Positions 15,212-22,852 of a stretch of 22,852 bases of DNA are shown here, piece by piece. Where the stretch lies: NCBI GenBank assembly GCA_937949745.1, contig CALECM010000062.1:1-22852 (forward strand), read 5' to 3'. Numbering within the stretch: position 1 is the stretch's first letter; every line of letters begins with the position of its first letter. Below the pieces are notes generated by a model, which had not been told where the DNA came from, did not search any database, and was given only the letters and a program-made list of their open reading frames with translations. This DNA comes from an uncultured Bacteroidales bacterium (GTDB lineage Bacteria > Bacteroidota > Bacteroidia > Bacteroidales > WCHB1-69). The translations under genes were made by a program, and so were the position numbers.

Positions 15212-16018
15212 ATGACCATAATCGATACTATAAAATTACGTAAGTCCGTCCGCAGTTATTCGGGAAAGCCGCTTGATACGGAAGATAAAGAGAAAATAAA
15301 AAACTATATAAAAAGTCTGCCACAACCTTTAAACGGTAAAGCAAGGATTGAACTAATCAGCCTGGATACCGGACCGGGAGCGGTTAAATTAGGAACCTAC
15401 GGAGTGATAAGCGGAGCAAAAGATTACCTTATTCTGGCTTATGAGCAGGGAGATTTGTCGGACCAGAATGCCGGCTATCTTTTCGAACAGGTAGTACTTT
15501 ACTGTACCTCTTTAGGATTGGGAACCTGCTGGCTGGGTGGCACATTCAAAAAAAGTGATTTTGCAAATCAGATTACGTTAAGAAGTAACGAAGTTTTGCC
15601 TATCGTATCTCCCGTTGGTTATCCTGAAGAAAAGCCCAGACTTCTCGATCGTTTTATGCGTGCGGGAGCAGGAAGCGACAAACGTAAACCTTTCGGGAAA
15701 TTATTTTTTAATAAGGATTTTGATGTCGAACTGGCGGAGAAATCCGCCGGAGAATACAATATCCCACTGCAAATGTTGCGTTTAGCGCCTTCGGCAAGTA
15801 ATTCCCAGCCATGGCGCCTGGTACTTGACGGACAGCAACTGCACTTCTACTATATCGACAAATCTTCCTTATCGGGCATCGATCTGGGTATAGCTTTATG
15901 TCATTTTGCGGAAGTATGCCGTGAATCCGACATTGAAGGGGAGTTCTCGGTACTTGAAGCGGGAAGGTATCCGAGCAATTCAAAGTTGAAATATGTCATC
16001 TCATGGACAGGGAAATGA
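15212..16018 (+). CDS. Nitroreductase family protein, TM1586 type
   Basis: Probable FMN-dependent oxidoreductase of the nitroreductase superfamily, cytoplasmic, substrate unknown. The 268-residue length and internal duplication of the fold match the TM1586_NiRdase family (putative TM nitroreductase). Visible motifs are the N-terminal RKSVRSY at 10-16 (flavin-phosphate contact region), GLGTCWLGGTF at 102-112, and the second-half motif LAPSASNSQPW at 191-201. No signal peptide or membrane segment is present. ATG 15212 is chosen because it precedes the canonical first helix; an ATG at 15201 opens only four codons. It is transcribed alone or with nth and converges on the DKNYY-repeat gene with 27 bp between the stops. 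Confidence 0.88.
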   Translation: MTIIDTIKLRKSVRSYSGKPLDTEDKEKIKNYIKSLPQPLNGKARIELISLDTGPGAVKLGTYGVISGAKDYLILAYEQGDLSDQNAGYLFEQVVLYCTSLGLGTCWLGGTFKKSDFANQITLRSNEVLPIVSPVGYPEEKPRLLDRFMRAGAGSDKRKPFGKLFFNKDFDVELAEKSAGEYNIPLQMLRLAPSASNSQPWRLVLDGQQLHFYYIDKSSLSGIDLGIALCHFAEVCRESDIEGEFSVLEAGRYPSNSKLKYVISWTGK

Positions 16019-16031
16019 TTTCATTTCCTGA

Positions 16032-16054
16032 ATCGATTAATTGACTTAATCGAT
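16032..16054. terminator. Possible bidirectional terminator between convergent genes
   Basis: ATCGATTAA (16032-16040) and TTAATCGAT (16046-16054) form a 9-bp stem with a 5-nt loop, 14 bp after the nitroreductase stop. It overlaps the last codons of the minus-strand gene. The stem is AT-rich and no T-run follows, so it would be weak. Confidence 0.4.
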
Positions 16055-16582
16055 CTTCCTGCCTCTGTAATACGTATTCCAGTTATCTTTCGCATATCCG
16101 TTTCCCAGATTTTCAAAAGATAGCGCGGAGGCATTTTTGATTACCTGTCCGTTATAAATAACTTTCCAGTTATCCTTTGCATACCCCCATCCCAGGTTTG
16201 TAAATGACATTGAAGAGATCTCTTTTAGTACTTCTCCGTTATAAAGGACTTTCCAGTTATCTTTCGCATATCCATTTCCCAGGTTCATAAAAGACGTTGC
16301 GGAAATATCATTGATTTTACGCCCTTTAAAATAGACAGCCCAATTGTCTTTACCATATCCGTTTTCTAAGTATTGGAAAGAAGTCAGGGAGGCATCTTTA
16401 ATTTCTCTTCCGCGATAATAGATATGGAAATTATCCTTTGCATAACCACCTCCCAGATAAATTAAATCTTTGGGTTTTACTGTTTGTTCGAAGGTGATTT
16501 TTCCGTATTCATATTCGATAGCAAACAGATTAGGATGAAGGATAAAAGAAAATAAAAGGAACAGGATAGATAATTTTCTCAT
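16046..16582 (-). CDS. Secreted DKNYY-type repeat protein
   Basis: A 178-residue exported protein with a clear signal peptide (1-21, ending NLFA). The rest consists of five repeats with an exact 29-residue period. GY-x-KDN motifs begin at residues 46, 75, 104, 133 and 162, followed by a Y-x-GR/GE/GQ strand turn and SF-x-NLGN. This fits the DKNYY family, short beta repeats named for an Asp-Lys-Asn-x-Tyr-Tyr motif, known in bacterial exported proteins but without a defined function. The last repeat is cut after KID, so the protein ends in mid-unit. There is no T9SS sorting domain and no lipobox, so periplasmic location is most likely. A 166-bp gap with a terminator-like hairpin separates it from the upstream array, suggesting independent transcription; I saw no convincing promoter box. 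Confidence 0.82.
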   Translation of the reverse strand: MRKLSILFLLFSFILHPNLFAIEYEYGKITFEQTVKPKDLIYLGGGYAKDNFHIYYRGREIKDASLTSFQYLENGYGKDNWAVYFKGRKINDISATSFMNLGNGYAKDNWKVLYNGEVLKEISSMSFTNLGWGYAKDNWKVIYNGQVIKNASALSFENLGNGYAKDNWNTYYRGRKID

Positions 16583-16666
16583 GGTTATATATTATGTGAG
16601 TATTATCTTTTCGACATTCGATAGAAGAAAGGGTTTAATGGAATTATTATTTTGTCATTGAACTAT

Positions 16667-16699
16667 AAGGCAGAATCCCGAAACCTGAGATTCTGCCTT
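16667..16699 (-). terminator. Hairpin terminator downstream of the tandem gene array
   Basis: AAGGCAGAATC (16667-16677) pairs perfectly with GATTCTGCCTT (16689-16699), an 11-bp stem with an 11-nt loop, 49 bp after the stop of the last array gene. It is the strongest hairpin noticed in the intergenic regions. No long T-run follows on either strand. Confidence 0.6.
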
Positions 16700-16748
16700 C
16701 GTTTCACTTAATATCGAGCAAAAAATTGTTTTTCCTGATTAATTGCTA

Positions 16749-18686
16749 TTATAATACCGTAATATTTCCCGTAATTCTGGATGGGGGCGTTTTGGCGTAA
16801 TCCTGCATGATCAGGATATAAGTATAGGTCGTATTGGGAATAAGCCTCCCGTCCACATCGCCATACCATTTAAAATATTTATCCGTAGTATGGAATACCT
16901 GCCTGCCATACCTGTCATAGACCGAGAATTCGATACTTTGTACTAAATTAACCTGCGGGATAGAAAAATAGTCATTGACTCCATTTTCATCGGAAGGGGT
17001 GATGGCATTAGGTAAAATCATGTTGGGTATGCAGGCGGGAACGTTGAGTTTATTTTCTCCGTTGCAACCGTTCACATCCGTAACGGTTACGGAGTAATCT
17101 CCCGGTTCCGAGACTGTTATTTTATTGAGTATATCGCCCGTACTCCAAAGGAAAACAGGATTATCCACTTCCGTAACCGCTTCCAGTTCCGTAAAAAATT
17201 CATCGCAATAATCCAGTAAAGAGATGATCCTTACAGTAGGTTCTTCAATGATCAGTGTTACATAAGTAATGCTGTCGCACCCGTTAGCAGCCGTATAGGT
17301 AATTGTATAAGTTCCCGCGTTTGGTAAAGAGTGTTGGGCGTCGTACTGGTAAGGCAATTTGTCGGCGCAGGTTGAAACGGTATCGTAACCGACCGGTCTT
17401 TCCACTTCACGTATGGTTATGTTCTGGAACACCGTATCGGTACATTCCTGATCCGGATCATAAAGTATTAGCCTGACTGTGTAATTACCCGGATTTTGAT
17501 AAGTATGGACCGGTGAGACCTGGTAGATCTCATTGGGATCGGAGGAACCGTCGCCGAAGTCCCATTCCACGAATTCCACCGGCCTGTAACCTCCGTGGGT
17601 TCCGATCACACGGACTTTACTTGTATTGTCAAAGTATACTTTTGACTGGCAATCCTCATGAACTTCCCTGTAGTCAAAATCAGCGTGTAGCTCGTAATAA
17701 TTGATGGTAGTTTGCAAATCCACCTCAATTCCGGTATAGGAAGTCATTTTACATTTTATAAAAGTAATGTTGGTATCCCGTTCGGTCATAAATTGTTCCA
17801 GGTCCCGAGGGCCTATTTCATTATCATTCTCGTCGTACCACCTGTATTTTTCAAATCCGCTGGGAGCGTTAACCCTGAGGCTGTCGCCTTCACAGGATTT
17901 TACATCCAGGTTTCCGGCCATACATTTAGCGGTGTAATAAGCGTAGCCCCAGTGACCTCCCAACATACATCCGGTTGCCAGGATTTCCAGTTTCATTTCC
18001 TGTCCCACATAATTCCTGAGGTCAAAAGCTACCGGAGTCCAGTTCACCCAGATCACGGCATCATATCCAACATCACATTTATACCATTGTGCCAGCGGAT
18101 TTTGTTCCGGGTTGGGATAATAGGTGTCGCTAGTGCGGTCATAACCGGTATTAAGTAGATATTTCATTCCGGGTATAGGGTTATTGTTGGCATCTAATAC
18201 CCTGATCTGGAAAAGAGGGTTTTGGTTATAATTATTATGAGGTAGCTGAACCACAAATGAGAAATAAACAGACAGCAAATTAGATTCCGCAGTAGGTACA
18301 AAACTATAAACGTTTCCCGCTCCATAATAGGATATTGAACTGGGGGAGCTGGCCTCACCCAGTCGGACCACGGACTCTACCGGTTCATTATCCCAGGTTG
18401 AGGGAGGTACGGTAAGGTGCATTGTAATCCCACTGGTCACGTAAAATGCATTCGGATCTTCAAATTGTGAGGAAATCGGAATAGTACTATGGGAATTCCT
18501 CCGGGTACCGGTTTGATAGGTAGTTGAATTTCCAAGGTTGGTAAAATTACTAGAGGGATTAAAGCATTTTCTCAAACACTCAGCATCGAGGTCCGTAAAA
18601 GGAGGACAACCGTCACATACTGTCTGGGATTTAATTCCTATAGAAGTTAATAAGGCGAATGCTGTAAATAACAAATATTTTTTCAT
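16749..18686 (-). CDS. Array copy 1: secreted PKD protein with CHU_C (T9SS type B) C-terminus
   Basis: A 645-residue exported protein, last gene of the array. Parts: signal peptide 1-20; Cys-rich segment CDGCPPF...CLRKC at 24-41; a beta-rich domain about 60-255 ending GHWGYAYYTAKC, as in many Bacteroidota PKD-containing surface proteins; an Ig-like stretch SCEGDSL...YRWYDE about 264-330; a PKD domain about 337-427 (WDFGDGSSD at 375-383, HTYQNPGNYTV at 394-404); one LPY module 434-480; an Ig-like segment 483-548 (LWSTGD ... YSVTVTDVNGC); and a gliding-motility-type C-terminal domain 552-645 (LPNAITPSDENGVNDYF ... YDRYGRQVFHT). That last domain is the T9SS type B sorting signal. The signal peptide differs from those of copies 2 and 3. 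Likely a surface or extracellular structural or adhesive protein; no enzymatic motif is seen. Confidence 0.87.
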   Translation of the reverse strand: MKKYLLFTAFALLTSIGIKSQTVCDGCPPFTDLDAECLRKCFNPSSNFTNLGNSTTYQTGTRRNSHSTIPISSQFEDPNAFYVTSGITMHLTVPPSTWDNEPVESVVRLGEASSPSSISYYGAGNVYSFVPTAESNLLSVYFSFVVQLPHNNYNQNPLFQIRVLDANNNPIPGMKYLLNTGYDRTSDTYYPNPEQNPLAQWYKCDVGYDAVIWVNWTPVAFDLRNYVGQEMKLEILATGCMLGGHWGYAYYTAKCMAGNLDVKSCEGDSLRVNAPSGFEKYRWYDENDNEIGPRDLEQFMTERDTNITFIKCKMTSYTGIEVDLQTTINYYELHADFDYREVHEDCQSKVYFDNTSKVRVIGTHGGYRPVEFVEWDFGDGSSDPNEIYQVSPVHTYQNPGNYTVRLILYDPDQECTDTVFQNITIREVERPVGYDTVSTCADKLPYQYDAQHSLPNAGTYTITYTAANGCDSITYVTLIIEEPTVRIISLLDYCDEFFTELEAVTEVDNPVFLWSTGDILNKITVSEPGDYSVTVTDVNGCNGENKLNVPACIPNMILPNAITPSDENGVNDYFSIPQVNLVQSIEFSVYDRYGRQVFHTTDKYFKWYGDVDGRLIPNTTYTYILIMQDYAKTPPSRITGNITVL

Positions 18687-18705
18687 GGTTGCTTTTTTAA
18701 CATGG

Positions 18706-20640
18706 TTATAATACGGTAATGGTTCCCGTAATCCTGGAAGGGGGTGTTTTAGCGTAATCCTGCATAATCAGGAAATAAGTATAAGTCGTATTGGGAATAA
18801 GCCTTCCGTCCACATCGCCATACCATTTAAAATGCTTGTCGGTAGTATGGAATACCTGTCGTCCATACCTGTCATAGACCGAAAATTCAATGCTCTGTAC
18901 CAGGTTCACCTGTGGAATGGAAAAGTAGTCGTTCACTCCGTTCTCATCGGAAGGAGTGATGGTGTTGGGTAAAATAATGTTGGGTATACAGGCGGGAACA
19001 TTAAGTTTATTCTCTCCGTTGCAACCATTTACGTCCGTTACCGTTACAGAGTAATCTCCCGGTTCCGAGACCGTTATTCTATTAAGAATATCGCCCGTAT
19101 TCCAAAGGAAAACAGGATTATCCACTTCCGTAACCGCTTCCAGTTCCGTGAAAAACTCATCGCAATAATCCAGTAAAGAGATGATCCTCACGGTGGGTTC
19201 CTCAATGATCAGTGTTACATAAGTGATGCTGTCGCACCCGTTATCAGCCGTATAGGTAATTGTATAAGTTCCCGCGTTTGGTAAAGAGTGTTGGGCGTCG
19301 TACTGGTAAGGCAATTTGTCGGCGCAGGTTGAAACGGTATCGTAACCGACCGGTCTTTCCACTTCACGTATGGTTATGTTCTGGAACACCGTATCGGTAC
19401 ATTCCTGATCCGGATCATAAAGTATTAGCCTGACTGTGTAATTACCCGGATTTTGATAAGTATGGACCGGTGAGACCTGGTAGATCTCATTGGGATCGGA
19501 GGAACCGTCGCCGAAGTCCCATTCCACGAATTCCACCGGCCTGTAACCTCCGTGGGTTCCGATCACACGGACTTTACTTGTATTGTCAAAGTATACTTTT
19601 GACTGGCAATCCTCATGAACTTCCCTGTAGTCAAAATCAGCGTGTAGCTCGTAATAATTGATGGTAGTTTGCAAATCCACCTCAATTCCGGTATAGGAAG
19701 TCATTTTACATTTTATAAAAGTAATGTTGGTATCCCGTTCGGTCATAAATTGTTCCAGGTCCCGAGGGCCTATTTCATTATCATTCTCGTCGTACCACCT
19801 GTATTTTTCAAATCCGCTGGGAGCGTTAACCCTGAGGCTGTCGCCTTCACAGGATTTTACATCCAGGTTTCCGGCCATACATTTAGCGGTGTAATAAGCG
19901 TAGCCCCAGTGACCTCCCAACATACATCCGGTTGCCAGGATTTCCAGTTTCATTTCCTGTCCCACATAATTCCTGAGGTCAAAAGCTACCGGAGTCCAGT
20001 TCACCCAGATCACGGCATCATATCCAACATCACATTTATACCATTGTGCCAGCGGATTTTGTTCCGGGTTGGGATAATAGGTGTCGCTAGTGCGGTCATA
20101 ACCGGTATTAAGTAGATATTTCATTCCGGGTATAGGGTTATTGTTGGCATCTAATACCCTGATCTGGAAAAGAGGGTTTTGATTATAATTATTATGAGGT
20201 AGCTGAACCACAAATGAGAAATAAACAGACAACAAATTAGATTCTTCTGTAGGGACAAAAGAATAAACGTTTCCTGCTCCGTAATAATTAGTACTGTAGG
20301 GATCACTGGGTTCATTCAGCCGGACCACGGACTCTACCGGTTCGTTATCCCAGGTTGAAGGAGGTACCGTCAGGTGCATCGTAATTCCACTGGTTACATA
20401 AAATGCATTCGGATCTTCAAATTGTGCGGAAATCGGAATAGTACTATGGGAATTCCTCCGGGTACCGGTTTGATAGGTTGTTGAGTTTCCAAGGTTGGTA
20501 AAATTACTGGAGGAATTATAGCACTTTCTCAAACAATCAGCATCAAGGTCCATAAAGGGGGGACAACCATCACACGATTGAGCCTTAATTCCTATAGCGG
20601 ACAATAAAATGATTACCGTGAATAGAAAATGTTTTTTCAT
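18706..20640 (-). CDS. Array copy 2: secreted PKD protein with CHU_C (T9SS type B) C-terminus
   Basis: A 644-residue paralogue of copy 1 with the same domain order; one residue fewer before the CDGCPPF motif. The signal peptide (MKKHFLFTVIILLSAIGIKA) is that of copy 3, while most of the N-terminal domain and PKD core matches copy 1. Residues unlike both other copies include Asp in TADNGCDS (Ala in copies 1 and 3), LWNTGD instead of LWSTGD, NIILPNTITP in place of NMILPNAITP, and TGTITVL at the C-terminus. The gene is thus a patchwork of shared and private segments. The 19-bp gaps on both sides suggest one polycistronic message. Role as for copy 1: probable T9SS-exported surface component. Confidence 0.87.
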   Translation of the reverse strand: MKKHFLFTVIILLSAIGIKAQSCDGCPPFMDLDADCLRKCYNSSSNFTNLGNSTTYQTGTRRNSHSTIPISAQFEDPNAFYVTSGITMHLTVPPSTWDNEPVESVVRLNEPSDPYSTNYYGAGNVYSFVPTEESNLLSVYFSFVVQLPHNNYNQNPLFQIRVLDANNNPIPGMKYLLNTGYDRTSDTYYPNPEQNPLAQWYKCDVGYDAVIWVNWTPVAFDLRNYVGQEMKLEILATGCMLGGHWGYAYYTAKCMAGNLDVKSCEGDSLRVNAPSGFEKYRWYDENDNEIGPRDLEQFMTERDTNITFIKCKMTSYTGIEVDLQTTINYYELHADFDYREVHEDCQSKVYFDNTSKVRVIGTHGGYRPVEFVEWDFGDGSSDPNEIYQVSPVHTYQNPGNYTVRLILYDPDQECTDTVFQNITIREVERPVGYDTVSTCADKLPYQYDAQHSLPNAGTYTITYTADNGCDSITYVTLIIEEPTVRIISLLDYCDEFFTELEAVTEVDNPVFLWNTGDILNRITVSEPGDYSVTVTDVNGCNGENKLNVPACIPNIILPNTITPSDENGVNDYFSIPQVNLVQSIEFSVYDRYGRQVFHTTDKHFKWYGDVDGRLIPNTTYTYFLIMQDYAKTPPSRITGTITVL

Positions 20641-20659
20641 AATATTTGTGTTAATTTAT

Positions 20660-22594
20660 TTACAGTACCGTAATGTTTCCCGTAATTCTGGCAGATGGTG
20701 TTTTGGCATAATCCTGTATGATCAGGATGTAAGTATAGGTCGTATTGGGAATAATCCTTCCTTCCACATCGCCATGCCATTTAAAATGTTTGTCGGTAGT
20801 GTGGAATACCTGCTGTCCATATCTGTCATAGACCGAAAATTCTAAACTTTTCACTAAGTTAACCTGCGGGATAGAGAAATAGTCGTTGACCCCATTTTCA
20901 TCGGAGGGGGTGATGGCATTGGGTAAAATCATGTTGGGTATACAGGCGGGAACGTGGAGTTTATTTTCTCCGTTGCAACCGTTCACATCCGTTACGGTAA
21001 CGGAGTAATCTCCCGGTTCCGAGACTGTTATTTTATTGAGTATATCGCCCGTACTCCAAAGGAAAACAGGATTATCCACTTCCGTAATCGCTTCCAGTTC
21101 CGTGTAAAATTCGTCGCAATAATCCAGTAATGATACGATTTTTACGGTGGGTTCCTCAATGATCAGTGTTACATAAGTGATGCTGTCGCACCCGTTAGCA
21201 GCCGTATAGGTAATCGTATAAGTTCCCGCGTTTGGTAAAGAGTGTTGGGCGTCGTACTGGTAAGGCAATTTGTCGGCGCAGGTTGAAACGGTATCGTAAC
21301 CGACCGGTCTTTCCACTTCACGTATGGTTATGTTCTGGAACACCGTATCGGTACATTCCTGATCCGGATCATAAAGTATTAGCCTGACTGTGTAATTACC
21401 CGGATTTTGATAAGTATGGACCGGTGAGACCTGGTAGATCTCATTGGGATCGGAGGAACCGTCGCCGAAGTCCCATTCCACGAATTCCACCGGCCTGTAA
21501 CCTCCGTGGGTTCCGATCACACGGACTTTACTTGTATTGTCAAAGTATACTTTTGACTGGCAATCCTCATGAACTTCCCTGTAGTCAAAATCAGCGTGTA
21601 GCTCGTAATAATTGATGGTAGTTTGCAAATCCACCTCAATTCCGGTATAGGAAGTCATTTTACATTTTATAAAAGTAATGTTGGTATCCCGTTCGGTCAT
21701 AAATTGTTCCAGGTCCCGAGGGCCTATTTCATTATCATTCTCGTCGTACCACCTGTATTTTTCAAATCCGCTGGGAGCGTTAACCCTGAGGCTGTCGCCT
21801 TCGCAGGATTTAACATCCAGGTTTCCTCCCATACATTTGGCGGTATAATAAGCATATCCCCAATGTCCGCTAAACATACACCCGGTAACCAATATTTCCA
21901 GTTTCACTTCCTGCCCCACATAATTCCTGAGGTCAAAAGCTACCGGAGTCCAGTTTACCCAGATTACAGGCCCGGAACTTATATCACACTTATACCATTG
22001 TGCCAGCGGATTTTGGTCAGGATTTGGAGAATAGGTGTTATTATTGCGGTTATAGCCGGTATTAAGCAGATATCTCATGCCGGGTATAGGGTTATTATTA
22101 GCATCCAATACCCTGATCTGGAAAAGGGGATTCTCGTAATAATTATCATGGGGTAACTCCACTACAAATGCAAAATAAACGGACACTAAATTGGATTCTT
22201 CGGTAGGAACAAAAGAATATACATTTCCGGCTCCGTAATAACCGCTTGAGCCGGGAGATAAAGGTTCATTCAGGCGGACCACGGACTCTACCGGTTCGTT
22301 ATCCCAGGTTGAGGGAGGTACGGTCAGATGCATCCTGATCCCGCTGGTTACATAAAAAGCATTCTGATCTTCAAATTGCGAACTAATTGGAAATACCGTA
22401 TGTGAACCCCTACGGGTGCCGTTCTGGTAATTGGTTGAAGACCCTAGATTATTAAAATTACTGCTCGTATTGTGGCACTTTCTCAAACAATCAGCATCAA
22501 GGTCCATAAAGGGAGGACAACCATCACACGTTTGAGCCTTAATTCCTATAGCGGACAATAAAATGATTACCGTGAATAGAAAATGTTTTTTCAT
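20660..22594 (-). CDS. Array copy 3: secreted PKD protein, divergent N-terminal domain
   Basis: A 644-residue paralogue with the domain order of copies 1 and 2. Its first ~260 residues differ most, for example NNLGSSTNYQ, SHTVFPISSQ, LSPGSSGYYG, VVELPHDNYYEN, YNRNNNTYSPNP, CDISSGPVIW and GCMFSGHWGY. From the SCEGDSL region through the PKD and LPY modules it is identical to the other copies. The C-terminal domain then differs again (NLVKSLEF, YGQQVFHT, HGDVEGRIIP, TPSARITG). Its last 183 bases are identical to the end of copy 4. This makes it the best record in the window of how far copies can drift outside the homogenised core. Exported by the same route as its neighbours if the type B C-terminus is functional. 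Confidence 0.87.
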   Translation of the reverse strand: MKKHFLFTVIILLSAIGIKAQTCDGCPPFMDLDADCLRKCHNTSSNFNNLGSSTNYQNGTRRGSHTVFPISSQFEDQNAFYVTSGIRMHLTVPPSTWDNEPVESVVRLNEPLSPGSSGYYGAGNVYSFVPTEESNLVSVYFAFVVELPHDNYYENPLFQIRVLDANNNPIPGMRYLLNTGYNRNNNTYSPNPDQNPLAQWYKCDISSGPVIWVNWTPVAFDLRNYVGQEVKLEILVTGCMFSGHWGYAYYTAKCMGGNLDVKSCEGDSLRVNAPSGFEKYRWYDENDNEIGPRDLEQFMTERDTNITFIKCKMTSYTGIEVDLQTTINYYELHADFDYREVHEDCQSKVYFDNTSKVRVIGTHGGYRPVEFVEWDFGDGSSDPNEIYQVSPVHTYQNPGNYTVRLILYDPDQECTDTVFQNITIREVERPVGYDTVSTCADKLPYQYDAQHSLPNAGTYTITYTAANGCDSITYVTLIIEEPTVKIVSLLDYCDEFYTELEAITEVDNPVFLWSTGDILNKITVSEPGDYSVTVTDVNGCNGENKLHVPACIPNMILPNAITPSDENGVNDYFSIPQVNLVKSLEFSVYDRYGQQVFHTTDKHFKWHGDVEGRIIPNTTYTYILIIQDYAKTPSARITGNITVL

Positions 22595-22613
22595 AATATT
22601 TGTGTTAATTTAT

Positions 22614-22852
22614 TTACAGTACCGTAATGTTTCCCGTAATTCTGGCAGATGGTGTTTTGGCATAATCCTGTATGATCAGGATGTAAGTATAGGTCGTATT
22701 GGGAATAATCCTTCCTTCCACATCGCCATGCCATTTAAAATGTTTGTCGGTAGTGTGGAATACCTGCTGTCCATATCTGTCATAGACCGAAAATTCGATG
22801 CTCTGTACCAGGTTCACCTGTGGAATGGAAAAGTAGTCGTTCACTCCGTTCT
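22614..22852 (-). CDS. Array copy 4 (partial): C-terminal CHU_C domain only
   Basis: The 3' end of a fourth array gene; the reading frame continues past the right edge of the window. The visible part covers the last ~79 residues of the CHU_C/gliding-type (T9SS type B) domain, starting within NGVNDYFSIPQ and ending ITGNITVL. Bases 22614-22796 equal the end of copy 3, whereas 22798-22852 equal copy 2, so the gene is a mosaic. The ATG at 22844 is an internal Met-like codon choice only: the site corresponds to Val in the paralogues (NGVNDYF), so it is not a start. The promoter of the array must lie further upstream, outside the window. Confidence 0.85.
   Translation of the reverse strand, partial: NGVNDYFSIPQVNLVQSIEFSVYDRYGQQVFHTTDKHFKWHGDVEGRIIPNTTYTYILIIQDYAKTPSARITGNITVL

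Larger units (their letters stand above)
16749..22852 (-). repeat. Head-to-tail array of at least four paralogous genes, period 1954-1957 bp
   Basis: Gene ends fall at 16749, 18706, 20660 and 22614, giving periods of 1957, 1954 and 1954 bp. All three intergenic gaps are exactly 19 bp. The fourth copy runs off the window, so the true number is unknown. Copies 1 and 2 are identical as read over 17288-18224 and 19245-20181 (937 bp). All three complete copies are identical over 17305-17891, 19262-19848 and 21216-21802 (587 bp). The flanks differ at silent and replacement sites. Confidence 0.93.

Noticed and set aside
15201..15215. Four-codon ORF (ATG CTC ATA AAA TGA) overlapping the nitroreductase start
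   Set aside because: Could be an upstream regulatory ORF, but so short a frame is expected by chance in AT-rich DNA and has no supporting signal.
16583..16748. Promoter for the DKNYY-repeat gene
   Set aside because: No TAnnTTTG-like box with a suitable upstream element was found on the minus strand; only the hairpin at 16667-16699 is supported.
17513..22156. Repeated plus-strand ORFs of 63 and 148-177 codons in each array copy
   Set aside because: They are identical only because the DNA beneath them is duplicated; all are antisense to the PKD proteins and have no plausible product.
16749..22852. Composite transposon or IS as cause of the array
   Set aside because: No transposase gene, terminal inverted repeats or target-site duplications were seen; spacers are only 19 bp.

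Overview
The window looks like a chromosomal segment of an anaerobic-type Bacteroidota, most likely of the order Bacteroidales. Evidence: a Bat (Bacteroides aerotolerance) operon end; type IX secretion system (T9SS) cargo with both known C-terminal sorting-domain classes; A-rich leaders without Shine-Dalgarno sequences; and promoter-like boxes of the Bacteroidota TAnnTTTG form. Genus cannot be decided from the sequence.

Layout. (1) 1-2734, plus strand: the end of a bat operon, with the 3' part of batA and then one long ORF that joins BatB and BatC. No batD or batE follows. (2) 2737-14201, minus strand: a tightly spaced four-gene run, transcribed from right to left: lipoprotein, short-type phosphatidylserine decarboxylase (psd), GT2 glycosyltransferase fused to a WbaP-like membrane region, and a 2626-residue T9SS type A surface protein. 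The last is a right-handed beta-helix followed by six 'LPY' modules, 24 Ig-like repeats each with a cysteine pair, a seventh LPY module and a sorting domain. Its stop lies 2 bp from the BatBC stop. (3) 14343-16018, plus strand: endonuclease III (nth) and a TM1586-type nitroreductase, each with a promoter candidate. (4) 16046-16582, minus strand: a small secreted DKNYY-type repeat protein. (5) 16749 to the right edge, minus strand: a head-to-tail array of at least four near-identical genes (three complete, one cut by the window edge) for ~645-residue secreted PKD proteins with CHU_C/gliding-type (T9SS type B) C-termini. All spacers are 19 bp and the period is 1954-1957 bp.

How it fits together. 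Most of the DNA encodes exported envelope or surface proteins. The giant protein and the array proteins share the same LPY module, so they draw on a common domain stock. The most striking feature is the array. A 587-bp core is letter-for-letter identical in all three complete copies, while the flanking N- and C-terminal coding parts differ, and the partial fourth copy is a visible chimera of two other copies. This points to recent duplication with ongoing gene conversion. The functional link between the lipid/glycan genes and the surface protein in the minus-strand run is inference from gene order only.

No rRNA, tRNA, CRISPR array, transposase or phage gene was recognised. No stretch longer than 300 bases lacks a gene; the largest gaps are 15006-15211 and 16583-16748.
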